Assembly: GCF_019884725.1 (NCBI RefSeq)
Contig: NZ_CP082322.1
Coordinates: 372,001-436,000 of the forward strand
Source of the DNA: Leucobacter tenebrionis
Lineage (GTDB): Bacteria; Actinomycetota; Actinomycetes; Actinomycetales; Microbacteriaceae
Direction: 5' to 3'
DNA length: 64,000 bases
Positions 1 to 11,756 of this stretch are shown one piece after another. The notes under the pieces are model-generated. The model saw nothing but the letters and a program-made list of their open reading frames with translations. It did not search any database and was not told where the DNA came from. Numbering within the stretch: position 1 is the stretch's first letter; each line of letters opens with the position of its first letter. Made by a program: the position numbers and the translations under genes.

Positions 1-570
1 TTCTTCGGAGCCGCAGGTGAACGCGTCGAACTGCTGCTGCAGGCCGGGGGTGATCCATGCGGTATCGCCGGCCTCGGTGGGCAGCGGATCGGGATCGACG
101 TCCGTCGGAGGAGCTTCCTGCTCGGGCTCCGCCTCGGCTTCCTGGCCCTCGCCGCCCTGCTGCGTGAGGTCGACGCCCATCCCGGCCGCGAGCACGGGGC
201 GGAAGTCGAGCTTCGCAGACGCCTCGATGCGCTTCAGAGTGGCCTCATCGGCCTTTCCGGGGATCGCCACGGAGATGTGCTGGCCGCCCTGCGTCGTGAT
301 CTCCGCCTCGGAGACGCCGGCCGCGTCGACGCGCTGGCGGATGATCGACACCGCCTGCTGCAGCTGGTCTCCGCTCACCGCCTGACCGTCGGTCTGCTCG
401 GCGGCGAGCAGGATCTGCGTGCCCCCCTGCAGGTCCAGCGCCAGTTTGGGCGTCCACGTCGCGTCACTGCGGAACACGCCGTAGGTGATGAGCCCCGCAA
501 GGCCGACGATCAGAACCAGGAGGAATACGAGGGAGCGACGAGCCCTCCGCACCGCGGGTGTGGACGCCAA
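1..570 (-). CDS. secD: SecD, protein-export membrane subunit (C-terminal part outside the window)
   Basis: Only the N-terminal 190 residues are present. They show an N-terminal membrane segment (VFLLVLIVGLAGL) followed by the typical SecD start of the periplasmic domain (LALDLQGGTQI). SecD works with SecF and the SecYEG channel and uses the proton gradient to help pull secreted proteins across the membrane. The start is a TTG at 570: the frame is stopped just upstream (TAG), and no ATG or GTG lies between. yajC lies directly upstream, the usual yajC-secD order. A Gln/Glu-rich insert sits near residues 128-145 and is probably linker. Identification is secure; the start is less so. Confidence 0.93.
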   Translation of the reverse strand, partial: MASTPAVRRARRSLVFLLVLIVGLAGLITYGVFRSDATWTPKLALDLQGGTQILLAAEQTDGQAVSGDQLQQAVSIIRQRVDAAGVSEAEITTQGGQHISVAIPGKADEATLKRIEASAKLDFRPVLAAGMGVDLTQQGGEGQEAEAEPEQEAPPTDVDPDPLPTEAGDTAWITPGLQQQFDAFTCGSEE

Positions 571-635
571 GACTGACTGCTTTCTCTATGAGTGGAGTGG
601 GAGATGCCGCGGTCCTCTTCCGCGGCAGTGACGGA

Positions 636-1091
636 TCAGGCCCGGGGGGTCTGCCCGTCGGTCCGGTCGTCGCCCTCGGGGCGATCGGACTCGTCGCCGG
701 CGTCGGCGGCGGGGCGGGACTCGTCGGTAGTGCTGTCGGGGGCGCCCTTCGCGAGTCGCTCGCCGAACTCGGGATCATCGTCGGGGGCGAAGGCGGGGCT
801 GGTCGGCTCGGCCTCGTCGGCGCCCTCGACCGGGGTCACGATCTGCGAGATCGCGTTGCGGTGCACGACGATGGTCGTGGTGCCGCTGCGCAGGGTCGCG
901 CGGTTGTCCTCTTCGTCGATCGACTCGATGGTGCCGTAGATGCCCGACTGCAGCATCACCTCGGCGCCGGGACGCAGACCGTTCTGGAGTTCCTGCATCG
1001 CGCGCTGGCGCTTCTTGCCGTTGCGGAACATGAAGAAGATCAGAACTGCGATGAGTCCGAACATGAGAATGCTGATCGGGTCGAGAGCCAC
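636..1091 (-). CDS. yajC: YajC, Sec translocon accessory subunit
   Basis: A 151-aa protein with one N-terminal membrane helix (about residues 5-22, ISILMFGLIAVLIFFMF), a basic RNGKKRQR segment and the conserved YajC core (LRPGAEVMLQSGIYGTIESID). It belongs to the SecDF-YajC complex that assists protein export. The C-terminal 50 residues are acidic and low in complexity, longer than in E. coli (110 aa) but common in actinobacteria. It follows ruvB and precedes secD, as is typical. Confidence 0.95.
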   Translation of the reverse strand: MALDPISILMFGLIAVLIFFMFRNGKKRQRAMQELQNGLRPGAEVMLQSGIYGTIESIDEEDNRATLRSGTTTIVVHRNAISQIVTPVEGADEAEPTSPAFAPDDDPEFGERLAKGAPDSTTDESRPAADAGDESDRPEGDDRTDGQTPRA

Positions 1092-1229
1092 GAGAGTCCT
1101 TTCGCTGGAGCGGTTCCCGAGCGGAGCCGCGAGGCACAGATTGTATTAGCCTACCGTGCCGAGGCTGAGAACCCATGACACAGGATCATTCGGACCGGTC
1201 ATTCGTTCGCGAGCAGAATGACGAATCGA

Positions 1230-2249
1230 TCAGAGCAGCGTCGGAGCGCCTGCCGGAGCCGCGGGCGGCTCCATGCCGACGTGCTCCCACCCCAGGCGGG
1301 TCGCGACGCGCCCCCGGGGCGTGCGCGTGAGCAGGCCCGCCCGCACGAGGAACGGTTCAACGACCGCCTCGATGGTCTCGGACTCCTCGCCGACCGAGAC
1401 GGCGAGCGTCGAGAGGCCGACCGGCCCCCCTCCGAAGCGCTCGACGACGGCGCGCAGCACCTCGCGGTCCAGCCGGTCCAGGCCGTGCTGATCCACGTCG
1501 TAGAGGGCGAGCGCCGCCTGCACGCTGGGGGTGTCGCCGGGCGTCTCGTGCACGAGGCTGTAGTCGCGCACGCGCCGCAGCAGACGGTTGGCGATGCGGG
1601 GCGTGCCCCTGGATCGCCGAGCGATCTCCTCGACGCCCTGATCCGAGAGCGCGAAGTCGAGCAGGCGCGCCGCGCGCCTGACCACGCTCGCCAGCTCGTC
1701 GTCGGAGTAGAACTCCAGGTGCGCGGTGAAGCCGAAGCGGTCGCGCAACGGATTGGGCAGCAGACCCGCCCGGGTCGTGGCGCCGACGAGCGTGAACGGG
1801 GCCAGTTCGAGCGGCACAGAGGTGGCGCCGGCGCCCTTGCCGACCATGATGTCGACCTTGAAGTCCTCCATGGCGAGATAGAGCATCTCCTCGGCGCTGC
1901 GCGCCATGCGGTGGATCTCGTCCACGAAGAGCACCTCGCCGGGGGTGAGCGCCGAGAGCACCGCGGCGAGGTCGCCGGCGTGCTGAATCGCGGGGCCGGA
2001 GGTCTGATGCAGCGGCGTGTCGAGCTCGGCCGCCACGATCATGGAGAGCGTGGTCTTGCCGAGACCTGGCGGGCCCGCGAGCAGAATGTGGTCGGGGGTG
2101 TGCTGCCGCATGGTCGCCGCCTCGAGCAGCAGGCCCAGCTGGCGTCGCACCTTGGACTGGCCGACGAACTCCGACAGGGTCGACGGACGCAGCGCTCCCT
2201 CGTACCCCCGTTCCGACGGCGAAGCCTGGGGCGACAGCTCCCCCGTCAT
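1230..2249 (-). CDS. ruvB: Holliday junction branch migration helicase RuvB
   Basis: A 339-aa AAA+ ATPase. Walker A is GPPGLGKT (residues 59-66), Walker B is in [10 protein letters not shown] near residue 110, and the C-terminal winged helix ends at TRLGWEHVG. RuvB hexamers drive branch migration of Holliday junctions together with RuvA. The start overlaps the end of ruvA by 4 bp (ATGA), so the two are translationally coupled. A ruvC gene is not next to the pair, although ruvC-ruvA-ruvB is the usual order. Confidence 0.97.
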   Translation of the reverse strand: MTGELSPQASPSERGYEGALRPSTLSEFVGQSKVRRQLGLLLEAATMRQHTPDHILLAGPPGLGKTTLSMIVAAELDTPLHQTSGPAIQHAGDLAAVLSALTPGEVLFVDEIHRMARSAEEMLYLAMEDFKVDIMVGKGAGATSVPLELAPFTLVGATTRAGLLPNPLRDRFGFTAHLEFYSDDELASVVRRAARLLDFALSDQGVEEIARRSRGTPRIANRLLRRVRDYSLVHETPGDTPSVQAALALYDVDQHGLDRLDREVLRAVVERFGGGPVGLSTLAVSVGEESETIEAVVEPFLVRAGLLTRTPRGRVATRLGWEHVGMEPPAAPAGAPTLL

Positions 2250-2872
2250 CGGCGGGCCCCCGTGCCGCCGCGAGCCGCCTGCAGCAGCGCGAGCGCCGCG
2301 CGCAGCAGACCGGCGTGATCATCGGGCGCTCCGGCCTCCCGCGCGTCCTGCACCGCCTGACGTGCATCCGCATCGGACCAGCCGAGACCCACGAGGCCCT
2401 CGCTCACCGCGTCGGCCGCGAGCTGCGCGGGGTCCGCCGCCGCGGTGGCCGAGGAGTCGTCGTCGAGGGCGAGCTCGGGCAGCTTGCCCGCCAGTGAGAC
2501 CACGATCAGCTTCGCGGTCTTCGGGCCGATGCCCGACACCTTGCGGAACGGCTTCTCGTCCTCCGCGGCGACGGCGCGGGCGATCTCCGCGGGGCTCAGC
2601 GCCGAAAGCACGCCGAGCGCGCTGCGGGGCCCCACCCCGGAGACCGCGATGAGGTGGCCGAACACCTCCAGCTCGCTCTGCGTGGCGAAGCCGAACAGCG
2701 TGAGCGAGTCCTCGCGCACCACGAGCGACGTCTGCAGCGACACCTCTTCTCCCACCGAGGCCTGGGATACACGCCCGCTCGGCACCTCCACCCGCATGCC
2801 GATCCCGCCGACACCCACGACGACCCAACCGGCACCGGATGCGAGCACGGGCCCGCCTATCGAAGCAATCAC
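2246..2872 (-). CDS. ruvA: Holliday junction DNA-binding protein RuvA
   Basis: A 208-aa protein with an N-terminal OB fold, the paired HhH segment ([16 protein letters not shown] and [13 protein letters not shown]) and a C-terminal UBA-like domain that contacts RuvB ([14 protein letters not shown]). RuvA tetramers hold the Holliday junction and load RuvB. It overlaps ruvB by 4 bp. Upstream lies leuA, not ruvC, so the ruv locus is rearranged here. Confidence 0.96.
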   Translation of the reverse strand: MIASIGGPVLASGAGWVVVGVGGIGMRVEVPSGRVSQASVGEEVSLQTSLVVREDSLTLFGFATQSELEVFGHLIAVSGVGPRSALGVLSALSPAEIARAVAAEDEKPFRKVSGIGPKTAKLIVVSLAGKLPELALDDDSSATAAADPAQLAADAVSEGLVGLGWSDADARQAVQDAREAGAPDDHAGLLRAALALLQAARGGTGARR

Positions 2873-2959
2873 GCACCCAGCCTAGGGTGCACCTCCGAGA
2901 TACGGGCCCGCGCCACACCGATCATTCGAAGATATCTACGAACAACCGGGGGAATCGGG

Positions 2960-4765
<1,806 letters not shown>

Positions 4766-4782
4766 TCAGCCAACACGAAACT

Positions 4783-4821
4783 CCGCGACGAGGGAGGCCT
4801 GAAGATTAGGACTCGTCGCGG
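4783..4821 (-). promoter_or_regulatory. Hairpin in the leuA leader
   Basis: Two complementary 10-bp arms (CCGCGACGAG at 4783-4792 and CTCGTCGCGG at 4812-4821) lie between the leader peptide and leuA. In the transcript the first arm overlaps the last codons of the leader peptide (Arg-Asp-Glu), so a ribosome finishing the peptide would cover it, while one stalled at the upstream Leu codons would leave it free. This is the geometry of an amino-acid attenuator. Leader attenuators before leuA are known in actinobacteria; the exact mechanism here is inferred. Confidence 0.7.
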
Positions 4822-4850
4822 CAGCTAAGGAGAAGCGAGCCGAACAGCAT
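4806..4850 (-). CDS. Leucine leader peptide of leuA (14 aa)
   Basis: A 14-codon ORF, MLFGSLLLSCRDES, ends 74 bases before the leuA start. Four of its 14 residues are leucine, three of them in a row. Its 3' end is part of the hairpin at 4783-4821. Leader peptides with leucine runs control leuA by ribosome stalling when charged tRNA-Leu is scarce. No strong ribosome binding site is obvious upstream of the ATG, so the assignment rests on the Leu run, the position and the hairpin. Confidence 0.75.
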   Translation of the reverse strand: MLFGSLLLSCRDES

Positions 4851-4909
4851 GAGGACACTATAGCACTGCTTCACCGGGTGCGGATCGCACCCGGCCCGCG
4901 CACGCCGAC

Positions 4910-5881
4910 TCAGAACCCGAGCCTGCCGAGCGCCTTCGGATCCCGCTGCCACTCCTTGAGCACCTTCACCCGCAGGGAGAGGTACACCCGGCGCCCCAGC
5001 AGGGACTCGATCTCCCGCCGGGCGCGCTCCCCCACCTCGCGCAGGCGCGCTCCGCCCTTGCCGATCACGATGCCCTTCTGACTGTCGCGCTCGACGTAGA
5101 TCGAGGCGTAGATCTCGAGCAGGCCGAGCTCGCCCTCGCGGTCGGGCTCGCGCTCCTCGCGGTCGTCGACGGTCGCGGCCAGCGAGTGCGGCAGCTCCTC
5201 GCGAGCGCCCTCGAGCGCGGCTTCCCGGATCAGCTCGGCGATCCGGTCGTCCTCGCCCTCGTCGGTGGTGGTCTCGTGCTCGTAGAGGGGCGGCGAGACG
5301 GGCATGAGGCCGAGCAGCACGTCGCTCAGCACGTCGAGCTGCTCCCGCGTGATCGACGAGATCGGCACGACGGCGTCCCACTCGCGGAGCGCGCCGAGAC
5401 GGGTCAGCTGGTCGATGATCTCCCCCTGCGAGGCCTCGTCGACCTTGGTGAGGACGGCGACCTTCCTGGCGCGCGGGAAGTCGTCGAGCCGCTCGTTGAT
5501 GAAGCGGTCGCCCGGCCCCAGCTTCTCGTTCGCCGGCACGCAGAAGCCGATCACGTCGACGTCGCCGAGGGTGGTCTCGACGAGCGCGTTGAGACGCTCG
5601 CCGAGCAGCGTGCGGGGGCGGTGGATACCCGGGGTGTCGACGATGATGAGCTGACCGTCCGGGCGGTGCGCGATGCCGCGGATCGCCCGGCGGGTCGTCT
5701 GCGGCTTGGGGCTCGTGATGGCGATCTTCTCGCCGACGAGTGCGTTGGTGAGCGTCGACTTGCCGACGTTGGGCCGTCCCACGAACGAGACGAAGCCTGC
5801 GCGGAACTCGGGCTGCGCCGTCTCGCCGCTCTCGGACCGCACGGACCCGGGATCCGCCCCCTCGGCTCGCTGCTCGCTCAT
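4910..5881 (-). CDS. era: GTPase Era, 30S ribosome assembly factor
   Basis: A 323-aa GTPase. G1 is GRPNVGKST (residues 35-43), G3 is DTPG, and the TKVD motif is G4. The C-terminal KH domain carries VIGKGGARLREVG. Era binds the 3' end of 16S rRNA and acts late in small-subunit assembly. The start overlaps the corC-like gene by 4 bp (ATGA). An acidic insert (TTDEGEDDR) and a DDREEREPDREGE stretch lengthen the linker before the KH domain. Confidence 0.97.
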   Translation of the reverse strand: MSEQRAEGADPGSVRSESGETAQPEFRAGFVSFVGRPNVGKSTLTNALVGEKIAITSPKPQTTRRAIRGIAHRPDGQLIIVDTPGIHRPRTLLGERLNALVETTLGDVDVIGFCVPANEKLGPGDRFINERLDDFPRARKVAVLTKVDEASQGEIIDQLTRLGALREWDAVVPISSITREQLDVLSDVLLGLMPVSPPLYEHETTTDEGEDDRIAELIREAALEGAREELPHSLAATVDDREEREPDREGELGLLEIYASIYVERDSQKGIVIGKGGARLREVGERARREIESLLGRRVYLSLRVKVLKEWQRDPKALGRLGF

Positions 5882-6774
5882 TCGTCTTCCTCTTCCTCTT
5901 CGGGGCCCACCCAGCGGGCCTCGACGGTCAGCAGTCGCTGCCGTCTGCGCTCGGTGTCCGCCGCCGTCAGCTCGATGCCCTCGACGGTCACGGTGTCCCC
6001 GGTCTCCGGGAGACGGCCGAAGTGCTTCGACACCAGCCCGCCCACCGTGTCGACCTCGTCGTCTTCGAGATCGATGCCGAACAGCTCACCCAGGTCTTCG
6101 ACGGACAACCGGGCGTTCACCAGGAACGACCCGTCCTCGCGCTGCGCCACGTCGGGCACCTCGCGGTCGTGCTCGTCGGCGATGTCGCCGAGCAGCTCCT
6201 CGATGAGGTCCTCGAGCGTCACGAGCCCCGAGATGCCGCCGTACTCGTCGACCACCAGCGCGAGGTGGTTCGATTCGCGCTGCATCTGCCGCAGCAGCTT
6301 GTCGGCCGGCTGCAGCTCGGGCACGAACATCGCGGGCTTCATGATGCGGGTGACGCGCTCGACCTCGGCCTCCTCCGGGCGGCGCAGCACGAACCCGCTC
6401 GCATCGCGCAGGTAGGCGATCCCCGCCACGTCATCGGGTCCGCCCGTGACGACCGGCATGCGCGAGTGGCGCGAGGCGAGCAGCGCCTCGAGCGCCTCGC
6501 GCACCGACTGGCTCGCGTCGACGGTGATCATGTCGGTGCGGGGAACCATGAGTTCGCGCACGACGGTGTCGCCGAACTCGACGATCGAGTGGATGATGTC
6601 GCGGTCGTCGTCCTCGAGCAGATCCTGCTCAGCGGCCTGGTCCACGATCGAGAGCAGCTGCTCCTCGTCGCGCACGCGGCCGCGGCCGAGCGCGACGAGC
6701 GCCCCGATGCGCTTCGCCGTCGCGGAGAGCCGATGCGGCAGTCGAACCGGGCCGCTGGGAGGATCGGCGCTCAC
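5878..6774 (-). CDS. CorC/YbeX-type CBS-domain protein
   Basis: A 298-aa protein with a CBS pair ([14 protein letters not shown] onwards and [13 protein letters not shown] onwards) and a C-terminal CorC/HlyC transporter-associated domain ([20 protein letters not shown]). It lacks the DUF21 membrane domain of longer hemolysin-type relatives, so it is the short, soluble form like E. coli CorC. CorC proteins are linked to Mg2+/Co2+ efflux and to ribosome and membrane functions. The start is the GTG at 6774, overlapping the ybeY stop by 4 bp. The ybeZ(phoH)-ybeY-ybeX order matches E. coli. Confidence 0.9.
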   Translation of the reverse strand: MSADPPSGPVRLPHRLSATAKRIGALVALGRGRVRDEEQLLSIVDQAAEQDLLEDDDRDIIHSIVEFGDTVVRELMVPRTDMITVDASQSVREALEALLASRHSRMPVVTGGPDDVAGIAYLRDASGFVLRRPEEAEVERVTRIMKPAMFVPELQPADKLLRQMQRESNHLALVVDEYGGISGLVTLEDLIEELLGDIADEHDREVPDVAQREDGSFLVNARLSVEDLGELFGIDLEDDEVDTVGGLVSKHFGRLPETGDTVTVEGIELTAADTERRRQRLLTVEARWVGPEEEEEDE

Positions 6775-7235
6775 CTGCGGCCCCGCTCGCGCATGGCGAA
6801 GGAGAGCAGCAGATCGCGCTGCAGACCGAACATCTCGGCCTCCTCGTCGGGGGTGGCGTGGTCGAAGCCGAGCAGGTGGAGCATGCCGTGCGTGAGCAGC
6901 ACCGACATCTCCTGCTCGAGGTCGTGCCCCGCCGCGTCGGCCTGCACCTCGGCGACCTGCGGGCAGATGACGACGTCGCCCAGCAGCCCCGCGGGGGTCT
7001 GCGCATCGACCCGGCCCGGGCGCAGCTCGTCCATGGGGAAGCTGAGCACGTCGGTGGGGCCGGGTTCGTCCATCCACTGCACGTGCAGCTGCTCGATCGC
7101 CGCCTCGTCGACCATCACCACTCCGAGTTCCGTGTCGGGATGCACGTGCAGGGACTCGAGCACGAACGCCGAGAGCCGCTGCAGCCGGGCCTCGTCGACT
7201 TCGATGCCCGACTCGTTGTTGATCTCGACGCTCAC
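6771..7235 (-). CDS. ybeY: Endoribonuclease YbeY
   Basis: A 154-aa metalloprotein with the family signature [11 protein letters not shown] near residues 115-125. Its three histidines bind zinc. YbeY takes part in 16S rRNA 3'-end maturation and ribosome quality control. It overlaps phoH upstream and corC downstream by 4 bp each, consistent with one operon phoH-ybeY-corC-era. Confidence 0.96.
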   Translation of the reverse strand: MSVEINNESGIEVDEARLQRLSAFVLESLHVHPDTELGVVMVDEAAIEQLHVQWMDEPGPTDVLSFPMDELRPGRVDAQTPAGLLGDVVICPQVAEVQADAAGHDLEQEMSVLLTHGMLHLLGFDHATPDEEAEMFGLQRDLLLSFAMRERGRR

Positions 7236-8236
7236 TCGGCGTCTCCCTTCTGCCTGGTCTGATCGTAGGCCGAATAGGCGTCGACGATGCGGCTGACCAG
7301 GTTGTGCCGCACGATGTCGTCGGAGCCGAGCTCGGCGAAGTGGATGTCTTCGACGCCGCGCAGGATGCGGTTCACCACGCGCAGCCCGCTCGCGGCGATC
7401 GGCAGGTCGATCTGCGTGATGTCGCCGGTCACCACCATCTTCGAGCCGTAGCCGAGACGGGTGAGGAACATCTTCATCTGCTCGGGGGTCGTATTCTGGG
7501 CCTCGTCGAGGATCACGAACGACTCGTTGAGGGTGCGCCCCCGCATGTAGGCGAGCGGCGCGACCTCGATGGTGCCGCTCGCGAGCAGCTTGGGCACGAC
7601 GTCGGGATCCATCATCGAGCCCACGGCGTCGAACAGGGGCCGCAGGTAGGGGTCGATCTTGTCCTCGAGCGTGCCGGGCAGATAGCCCAGCCGCTCTCCG
7701 GCCTCGACCGCGGGGCGGGTGAGGATGATCTTCGCGACCTCGCGTCGCTGCAGCGCCTGCACGGCCTTCGCCATCGCCAGATAGGTCTTGCCGGTGCCCG
7801 CCGGGCCGATCCCGAACACGATCGTGTGCTCGTCGATCGCATCGACGTAGGCCCGCTGCCCGCGGGTCTGGGGGCGAACGGCGTGGCCGCGCACCGTCAG
7901 GATGGGTTCGCTGAGCACCTGCGCAGCCATGGGCCCGTTGCCCTCGTGCACCATTCGGGTGACCTCTTTCACATCGTGTCGCGAGACGGCTCCGCTGAGC
8001 TTCGCGATCTGTAGTATCTCGTGCACCACCTGTTCGGCGGCGAGCACCTCGGCGGCCGGCCCGCGCAGCGTGAGCACCTGGTCGCGGGCGTGGAACGCGA
8101 CCCGCGGGTGCTGCGCCTCGAGATCCGCGATGAGCTGGTCCCGGTGGCCGAGGAACGAGGCGAGGTCGACACCGGCCAGGAGCACGGTGCGCTGCAGTTC
8201 CGGTTCCCCGGCCGCCTGAGCGTCAGTCGAGTTCAC
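7232..8236 (-). CDS. PhoH-like ATPase (YbeZ)
   Basis: A 334-aa P-loop protein with Walker A GPAGTGKT (residues 144-151) and Walker B in [10 protein letters not shown]. PhoH/YbeZ is an RNA-associated ATPase that works with YbeY. An N-terminal nucleic-acid-binding region precedes the ATPase. It begins the tightly packed cluster that ends with era; the HIT gene lies only 11 bp upstream and may share the transcript. Confidence 0.94.
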   Translation of the reverse strand: MNSTDAQAAGEPELQRTVLLAGVDLASFLGHRDQLIADLEAQHPRVAFHARDQVLTLRGPAAEVLAAEQVVHEILQIAKLSGAVSRHDVKEVTRMVHEGNGPMAAQVLSEPILTVRGHAVRPQTRGQRAYVDAIDEHTIVFGIGPAGTGKTYLAMAKAVQALQRREVAKIILTRPAVEAGERLGYLPGTLEDKIDPYLRPLFDAVGSMMDPDVVPKLLASGTIEVAPLAYMRGRTLNESFVILDEAQNTTPEQMKMFLTRLGYGSKMVVTGDITQIDLPIAASGLRVVNRILRGVEDIHFAELGSDDIVRHNLVSRIVDAYSAYDQTRQKGDAE

Positions 8237-8247
8237 GGGCTCCCTCT

Positions 8248-8598
8248 CTAGGCTCCAACGAGCGAACCCTCCCCGAGATCGCCCGCGAGCACGTGCGCGT
8301 GCACGTGGAACACGGTCTGACCCGCGCTCGCACCGTTGTTGAAGATGATGCGGAACTCGCCGTTCGAGCGCTCGTCGGCGAGGCGCTTCGCGACCGTGAT
8401 CATCTCGGCGAGCAGCTCGGGATCGCCCGCCGCGAGTTCGGCGACGTTCTCGTACTCCGCGGTCTTCGGGATCACGAGGATGTGCATCGCCGCCTGAGGG
8501 GCGATATCGGGGAACGCGATGACGCGATCCGTCTCCGCGAGAATCTCGACGGGGATCTCGCCCGAGGCGATCTTGCCGAAAATCGTGTCCTGTGCCAT
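8248..8598 (-). CDS. HIT family nucleotide hydrolase
   Basis: A 116-aa HINT/HIT protein with the histidine triad HVHAHVL near residues 99-105. HIT proteins hydrolyse nucleoside phosphoramidates or adenylates (AMP-lysine type substrates). The N-terminal IFGKIASGEIPVEIL is typical of the HINT branch. The exact substrate cannot be told from sequence. Confidence 0.93.
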   Translation of the reverse strand: MAQDTIFGKIASGEIPVEILAETDRVIAFPDIAPQAAMHILVIPKTAEYENVAELAAGDPELLAEMITVAKRLADERSNGEFRIIFNNGASAGQTVFHVHAHVLAGDLGEGSLVGA

Positions 8599-8629
8599 AA
8601 GGGTCAGTCTACCGCCGCAGAGGCCGCGG

Positions 8630-9397
8630 CTACCAGCGGCCGAGCGCGGCGTTCAGCACGGCGATCGCCGCGGGGCCGGCGCTCGACGTGCGCAGCACGG
8701 TCTCCCCGAGCACCCGCACGACGGCCCCCGCAGCCTCGAGGGCGTCGAGCTCCTCATCGGCGAAGCCGCCCTCGGGGCCGACGACGAGCACGATCCGCTC
8801 GGCCAGCCGCGCCGAATCGCCCGCGGCCCACTCCACGAGCCGGCGCCCGCCCCGCGGGTGCAGAGCGACGACCTCGGCGTCGGGGCGCGAGGCGAGCTCG
8901 CACAGATCGGAGAGGGTCGCGGGGTCGGTCACACCCGGCACGCGCGCCCGGAGCGACTGCTTCGAGGCCTCTCGCGCGATCCGCGTCCACTTCGCGACGC
9001 CCTTCGCCGCCTTCTCGGCACCGCCGGCGCCGTCCCAGCGCGACACCGAGCGCGCGGCCTGCCACGGCACGATGTCGTCGACGCCGAACTCGGTGGCCTG
9101 CTCGACCGCGCGCTCGTCGCGATCGCCCTTCGCGAGCGCCTGCACCAGCACGAGCCGCTGCGAGGGCGCGGGAACGCTCTCCACGCGATCGATGCGCACC
9201 GCGAAGCGATCCTTCGCCACGTGCTCGGCGATCCCCTCCCCGAGAGTCCCGGCGCCGTCGCCGACCAGGATCCGCTCCCCCTGGCGCAGGCGGCTCACGC
9301 GCACCGCGTGGCGCGCCTCGTCGCCCGTCACCTCGACGAGGGCACCGGGGCGCAACTCACCGTCGGCGAGCTCCTCGCGGTAGTAGAGATTGGCCAT
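8630..9397 (-). CDS. rsmE: 16S rRNA (uracil1498-N3)-methyltransferase RsmE
   Basis: A 255-aa SPOUT methyltransferase. An N-terminal PUA-like part (residues 1-75) is followed by the knotted domain with LVVGPEGGFADEELDAL and the C-terminal LGETVLRTSSAGPAAIAVLNA, both typical of RsmE. It methylates U1498 of 16S rRNA using AdoMet. It sits 15 bp downstream of dnaJ in the heat-shock operon, a common actinobacterial order. Confidence 0.95.
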   Translation of the reverse strand: MANLYYREELADGELRPGALVEVTGDEARHAVRVSRLRQGERILVGDGAGTLGEGIAEHVAKDRFAVRIDRVESVPAPSQRLVLVQALAKGDRDERAVEQATEFGVDDIVPWQAARSVSRWDGAGGAEKAAKGVAKWTRIAREASKQSLRARVPGVTDPATLSDLCELASRPDAEVVALHPRGGRRLVEWAAGDSARLAERIVLVVGPEGGFADEELDALEAAGAVVRVLGETVLRTSSAGPAAIAVLNAALGRW

Positions 9398-9412
9398 CGG
9401 CGCCGCGCCCGG

Positions 9413-10510
9413 TCAGCCCTGCCGGAAGAAGCGGTCGCGCAGCTTGCCGAAGAAGCCCTGCTGGAACTCGCCCAGGTGCGGCGGATCGTCGCTGCGCAGC
9501 GATGCGAGCTGGCGCACCAGATCCTGCTCGCGCTTCGACAGCTTGATCGGCGTGTTCACCTGCACCGCGATCTTGAGGTCGCCCCGGGTCGTGCTGCGCA
9601 GCCCCTGGATACCGCGCCCACGCACCGTGATGACGTCGCCCGACTGCGTGCCGGCCACGACGTCGACCTCGACCTCCCCGTCGAGGGCCTTCAGCTTCGC
9701 CGTGGTGCCGAGCACCGCGTCGGTCATCGAGACCTGCATGGTGCACAGCAGGTCGTTGCCGTCCCGGCTGAACACGTCGTGGTGCATCACGCGGAACTCG
9801 ACGAACAGGTCGCCGTTGGGGCCGCCGCCCGGGCCGACCTCGCCGCCGCCGCGCATCTGCAGGCGGGTGCCGGTGTCGATGCCCGAGGGGATGTCGATCG
9901 GGATCGTGCGGCGCTCGCGCACCCGACCCTTGCCGCCGCACTCGACGCACGGGTGCTCGATCACGGTGCCGTAGCCCTGACAGCTGCCGCAGGGGTGCAT
10001 CGTGACGACGTTGCCGAACAGCGAGCGCACCTGGCGCTGCACCTGACCCTGACCGCCGCAGACGTCGCACGTGACCGGGTGGGTGCCCGGCTGGCAGCAG
10101 CTGCCCTGGCAGACCTCGCACAGCACCGCGGTGTTGACCGTGATGTCGCGCTGCGCCCCGAAGATCACCTCTTCGAGTGAGACATCGACGCGGATCATGG
10201 CGTCGTCGCCGCGCTCGGAGCGGGAGCGCGGGCCGCGCTGCGCGCCGCCGAAGCCGCCCCCGAAGAACGTCTCGAAGATGTCGCCGAAGCCGGCGGCACC
10301 GCCCTGGCCGCCGCCCATGTCGTAGCGCTGCCGCTGCTCGGGGTCGCTCAGCACGTCGTAGGCGTGCGTGACGTTCTTGAAGCGCTCCGCCGCATCCTCG
10401 CTCGGATTCACGTCGGGGTGCAGCTCGCGCGCGAGCCGGCGATAGGCCTTCTTGATCTCTTCGGGCGTCGCCTCTCGCGACACGCCGAGAGTCTCGTAGT
10501 GATCGGCCAC
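9413..10510 (-). CDS. dnaJ: Chaperone DnaJ (DnaJ2 type)
   Basis: A 365-aa co-chaperone. The J domain (residues 1-65) has the HPD triad in [12 protein letters not shown] short Gly-rich segment follows, then the zinc domain with CxxC repeats ([32 protein letters not shown]) and two substrate-binding domains. The first zinc motif ends SC rather than GxG, as is usual in actinobacterial DnaJ2. It stimulates DnaK ATP hydrolysis. It lies downstream of hrcA, so it should be under CIRCE/HrcA control. Confidence 0.96.
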   Translation of the reverse strand: MADHYETLGVSREATPEEIKKAYRRLARELHPDVNPSEDAAERFKNVTHAYDVLSDPEQRQRYDMGGGQGGAAGFGDIFETFFGGGFGGAQRGPRSRSERGDDAMIRVDVSLEEVIFGAQRDITVNTAVLCEVCQGSCCQPGTHPVTCDVCGGQGQVQRQVRSLFGNVVTMHPCGSCQGYGTVIEHPCVECGGKGRVRERRTIPIDIPSGIDTGTRLQMRGGGEVGPGGGPNGDLFVEFRVMHHDVFSRDGNDLLCTMQVSMTDAVLGTTAKLKALDGEVEVDVVAGTQSGDVITVRGRGIQGLRSTTRGDLKIAVQVNTPIKLSKREQDLVRQLASLRSDDPPHLGEFQQGFFGKLRDRFFRQG

Positions 10511-10587
10511 GTTGTGCTCCTCAGGGGTGTTGTTCGGTGAGTTCGATGACTGGACGCGGCGGCGCGCACGACACGCGCCCGCGGGAG

Positions 10588-11625
10588 CTACTGCTCCTCG
10601 CCCAGGAAGTGATTGAGATAGCGCGCCACCGCGCGCACCGCAGCGATGTTACCCGCGTAGTCCATGCGCATGGGCCCCAGCACGCCCAGCTTCGACACCG
10701 AGTCGGCCTCGCGCTCGTAGCTGGAGGCGATCACGGAGGTGGCCGCGAGGCCGTAGCGCGCGTTCTCCCGCCCGATCGAGGCCGACACGTCGCGCCCGTC
10801 CTGCGCGAGCTCGCCGAACAGGCGCAGCAGGGTGACCTGCTCCTCGATCGCCTCGAGCACCGCGGGCAGCGACCCCGCGAACTCGCCGGGGCGGGAGAGG
10901 TTGGCGGCGCCCGACACGGCGATGCGCTCGCTGCGGTTGGCCTGCAGCTGGCTCGATACGACCGAGAGCACCCGCCGCACCAGCTCCGTCTCGTCGGGCT
11001 GCGCCCACTCGGAGACGCGCTCGACCAGGTCCGTCACCGCGGCGACCGCTGTCTCGACGTCCGCGCCGACCGCGGTCTCCGAGATCCGCTGCTTCAGGCC
11101 GTGCACCCACGCCTCGGTGACCCGGGAGGCCGGCAGCCACGCCACCTGCTGCTCGACCACGCCGCTGCCGAGGATGAGCACGCAGAGCACCCGGTCCTCC
11201 CCGATCGCGACCAGGTCGATGTGGCGCACGACCGTGCGGCGCAGCGACGGGTACTGCGCGACCGCCACCTGATTGGTGAGCTGCGCGAGCAGTCGGACCG
11301 TGCGCGCCATGACGTCGTCGAGGTCGCTCGACTCGCCGAGGAAGCGCTCGATGGCGGACCGCTGGGCGGCGCTCAACGGGCGGATCCTGGCGAGCGTGTC
11401 GACGTACAGGCGGTAGCCCTTGTCGGTGGGAACCCGGCCCGAGGAGGTGTGCGTCTGAGCGATCAGCTCGTCCTCCTCGAGCAGCGCCATGTCGTTGCGG
11501 ATCGTGGCCGCGGAGACCCCGAAGCTGTGCCGATCGACGATGGCCTTGGACCCCACGGGTTCGTTCGATGAGACGTAGTCGCTCACGATTGCGTGCAGCA
11601 CCGCGAGGCTGCGCTCCGACACCAT
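10588..11625 (-). CDS. hrcA: Heat-inducible transcription repressor HrcA
   Basis: A 345-aa repressor with an N-terminal winged helix ([20 protein letters not shown], then [21 protein letters not shown]). It represses heat-shock genes by binding CIRCE, and GroEL assists its folding. A CIRCE element lies 18 bp upstream. Two ATGs are possible: 11637 has AGGAAGG immediately before it with no spacer, and 11625 has the same box at 12 bp. I chose 11625, which fits the usual MVSERS start. Confidence 0.95.
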   Translation of the reverse strand: MVSERSLAVLHAIVSDYVSSNEPVGSKAIVDRHSFGVSAATIRNDMALLEEDELIAQTHTSSGRVPTDKGYRLYVDTLARIRPLSAAQRSAIERFLGESSDLDDVMARTVRLLAQLTNQVAVAQYPSLRRTVVRHIDLVAIGEDRVLCVLILGSGVVEQQVAWLPASRVTEAWVHGLKQRISETAVGADVETAVAAVTDLVERVSEWAQPDETELVRRVLSVVSSQLQANRSERIAVSGAANLSRPGEFAGSLPAVLEAIEEQVTLLRLFGELAQDGRDVSASIGRENARYGLAATSVIASSYEREADSVSKLGVLGPMRMDYAGNIAAVRAVARYLNHFLGEEQ

Positions 11626-11642
11626 GCGACCGACCATCCTTC

Positions 11643-11669
11643 CTGGCACTCGTCTCTTCAGAGTGCCAA
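11643..11669 (-). promoter_or_regulatory. CIRCE operator
   Basis: An inverted repeat, CTGGCACTC-N9-GAGTGCCAA, lies just upstream of hrcA. The CIRCE consensus is TTAGCACTC-N9-GAGTGCTAA, so both half-sites match well and the 9-bp spacer is exact. It should be the HrcA binding site that autoregulates hrcA-dnaJ-rsmE. Confidence 0.93.
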
Positions 11670-11756
11670 GTCTACCGCAGCACCCTCGTAAGCGCCCGCA
11701 GCGACGCACGCCGACAGCGAACCCCGAGACGGTCCTGATAACCCCGGGGACGCGGC

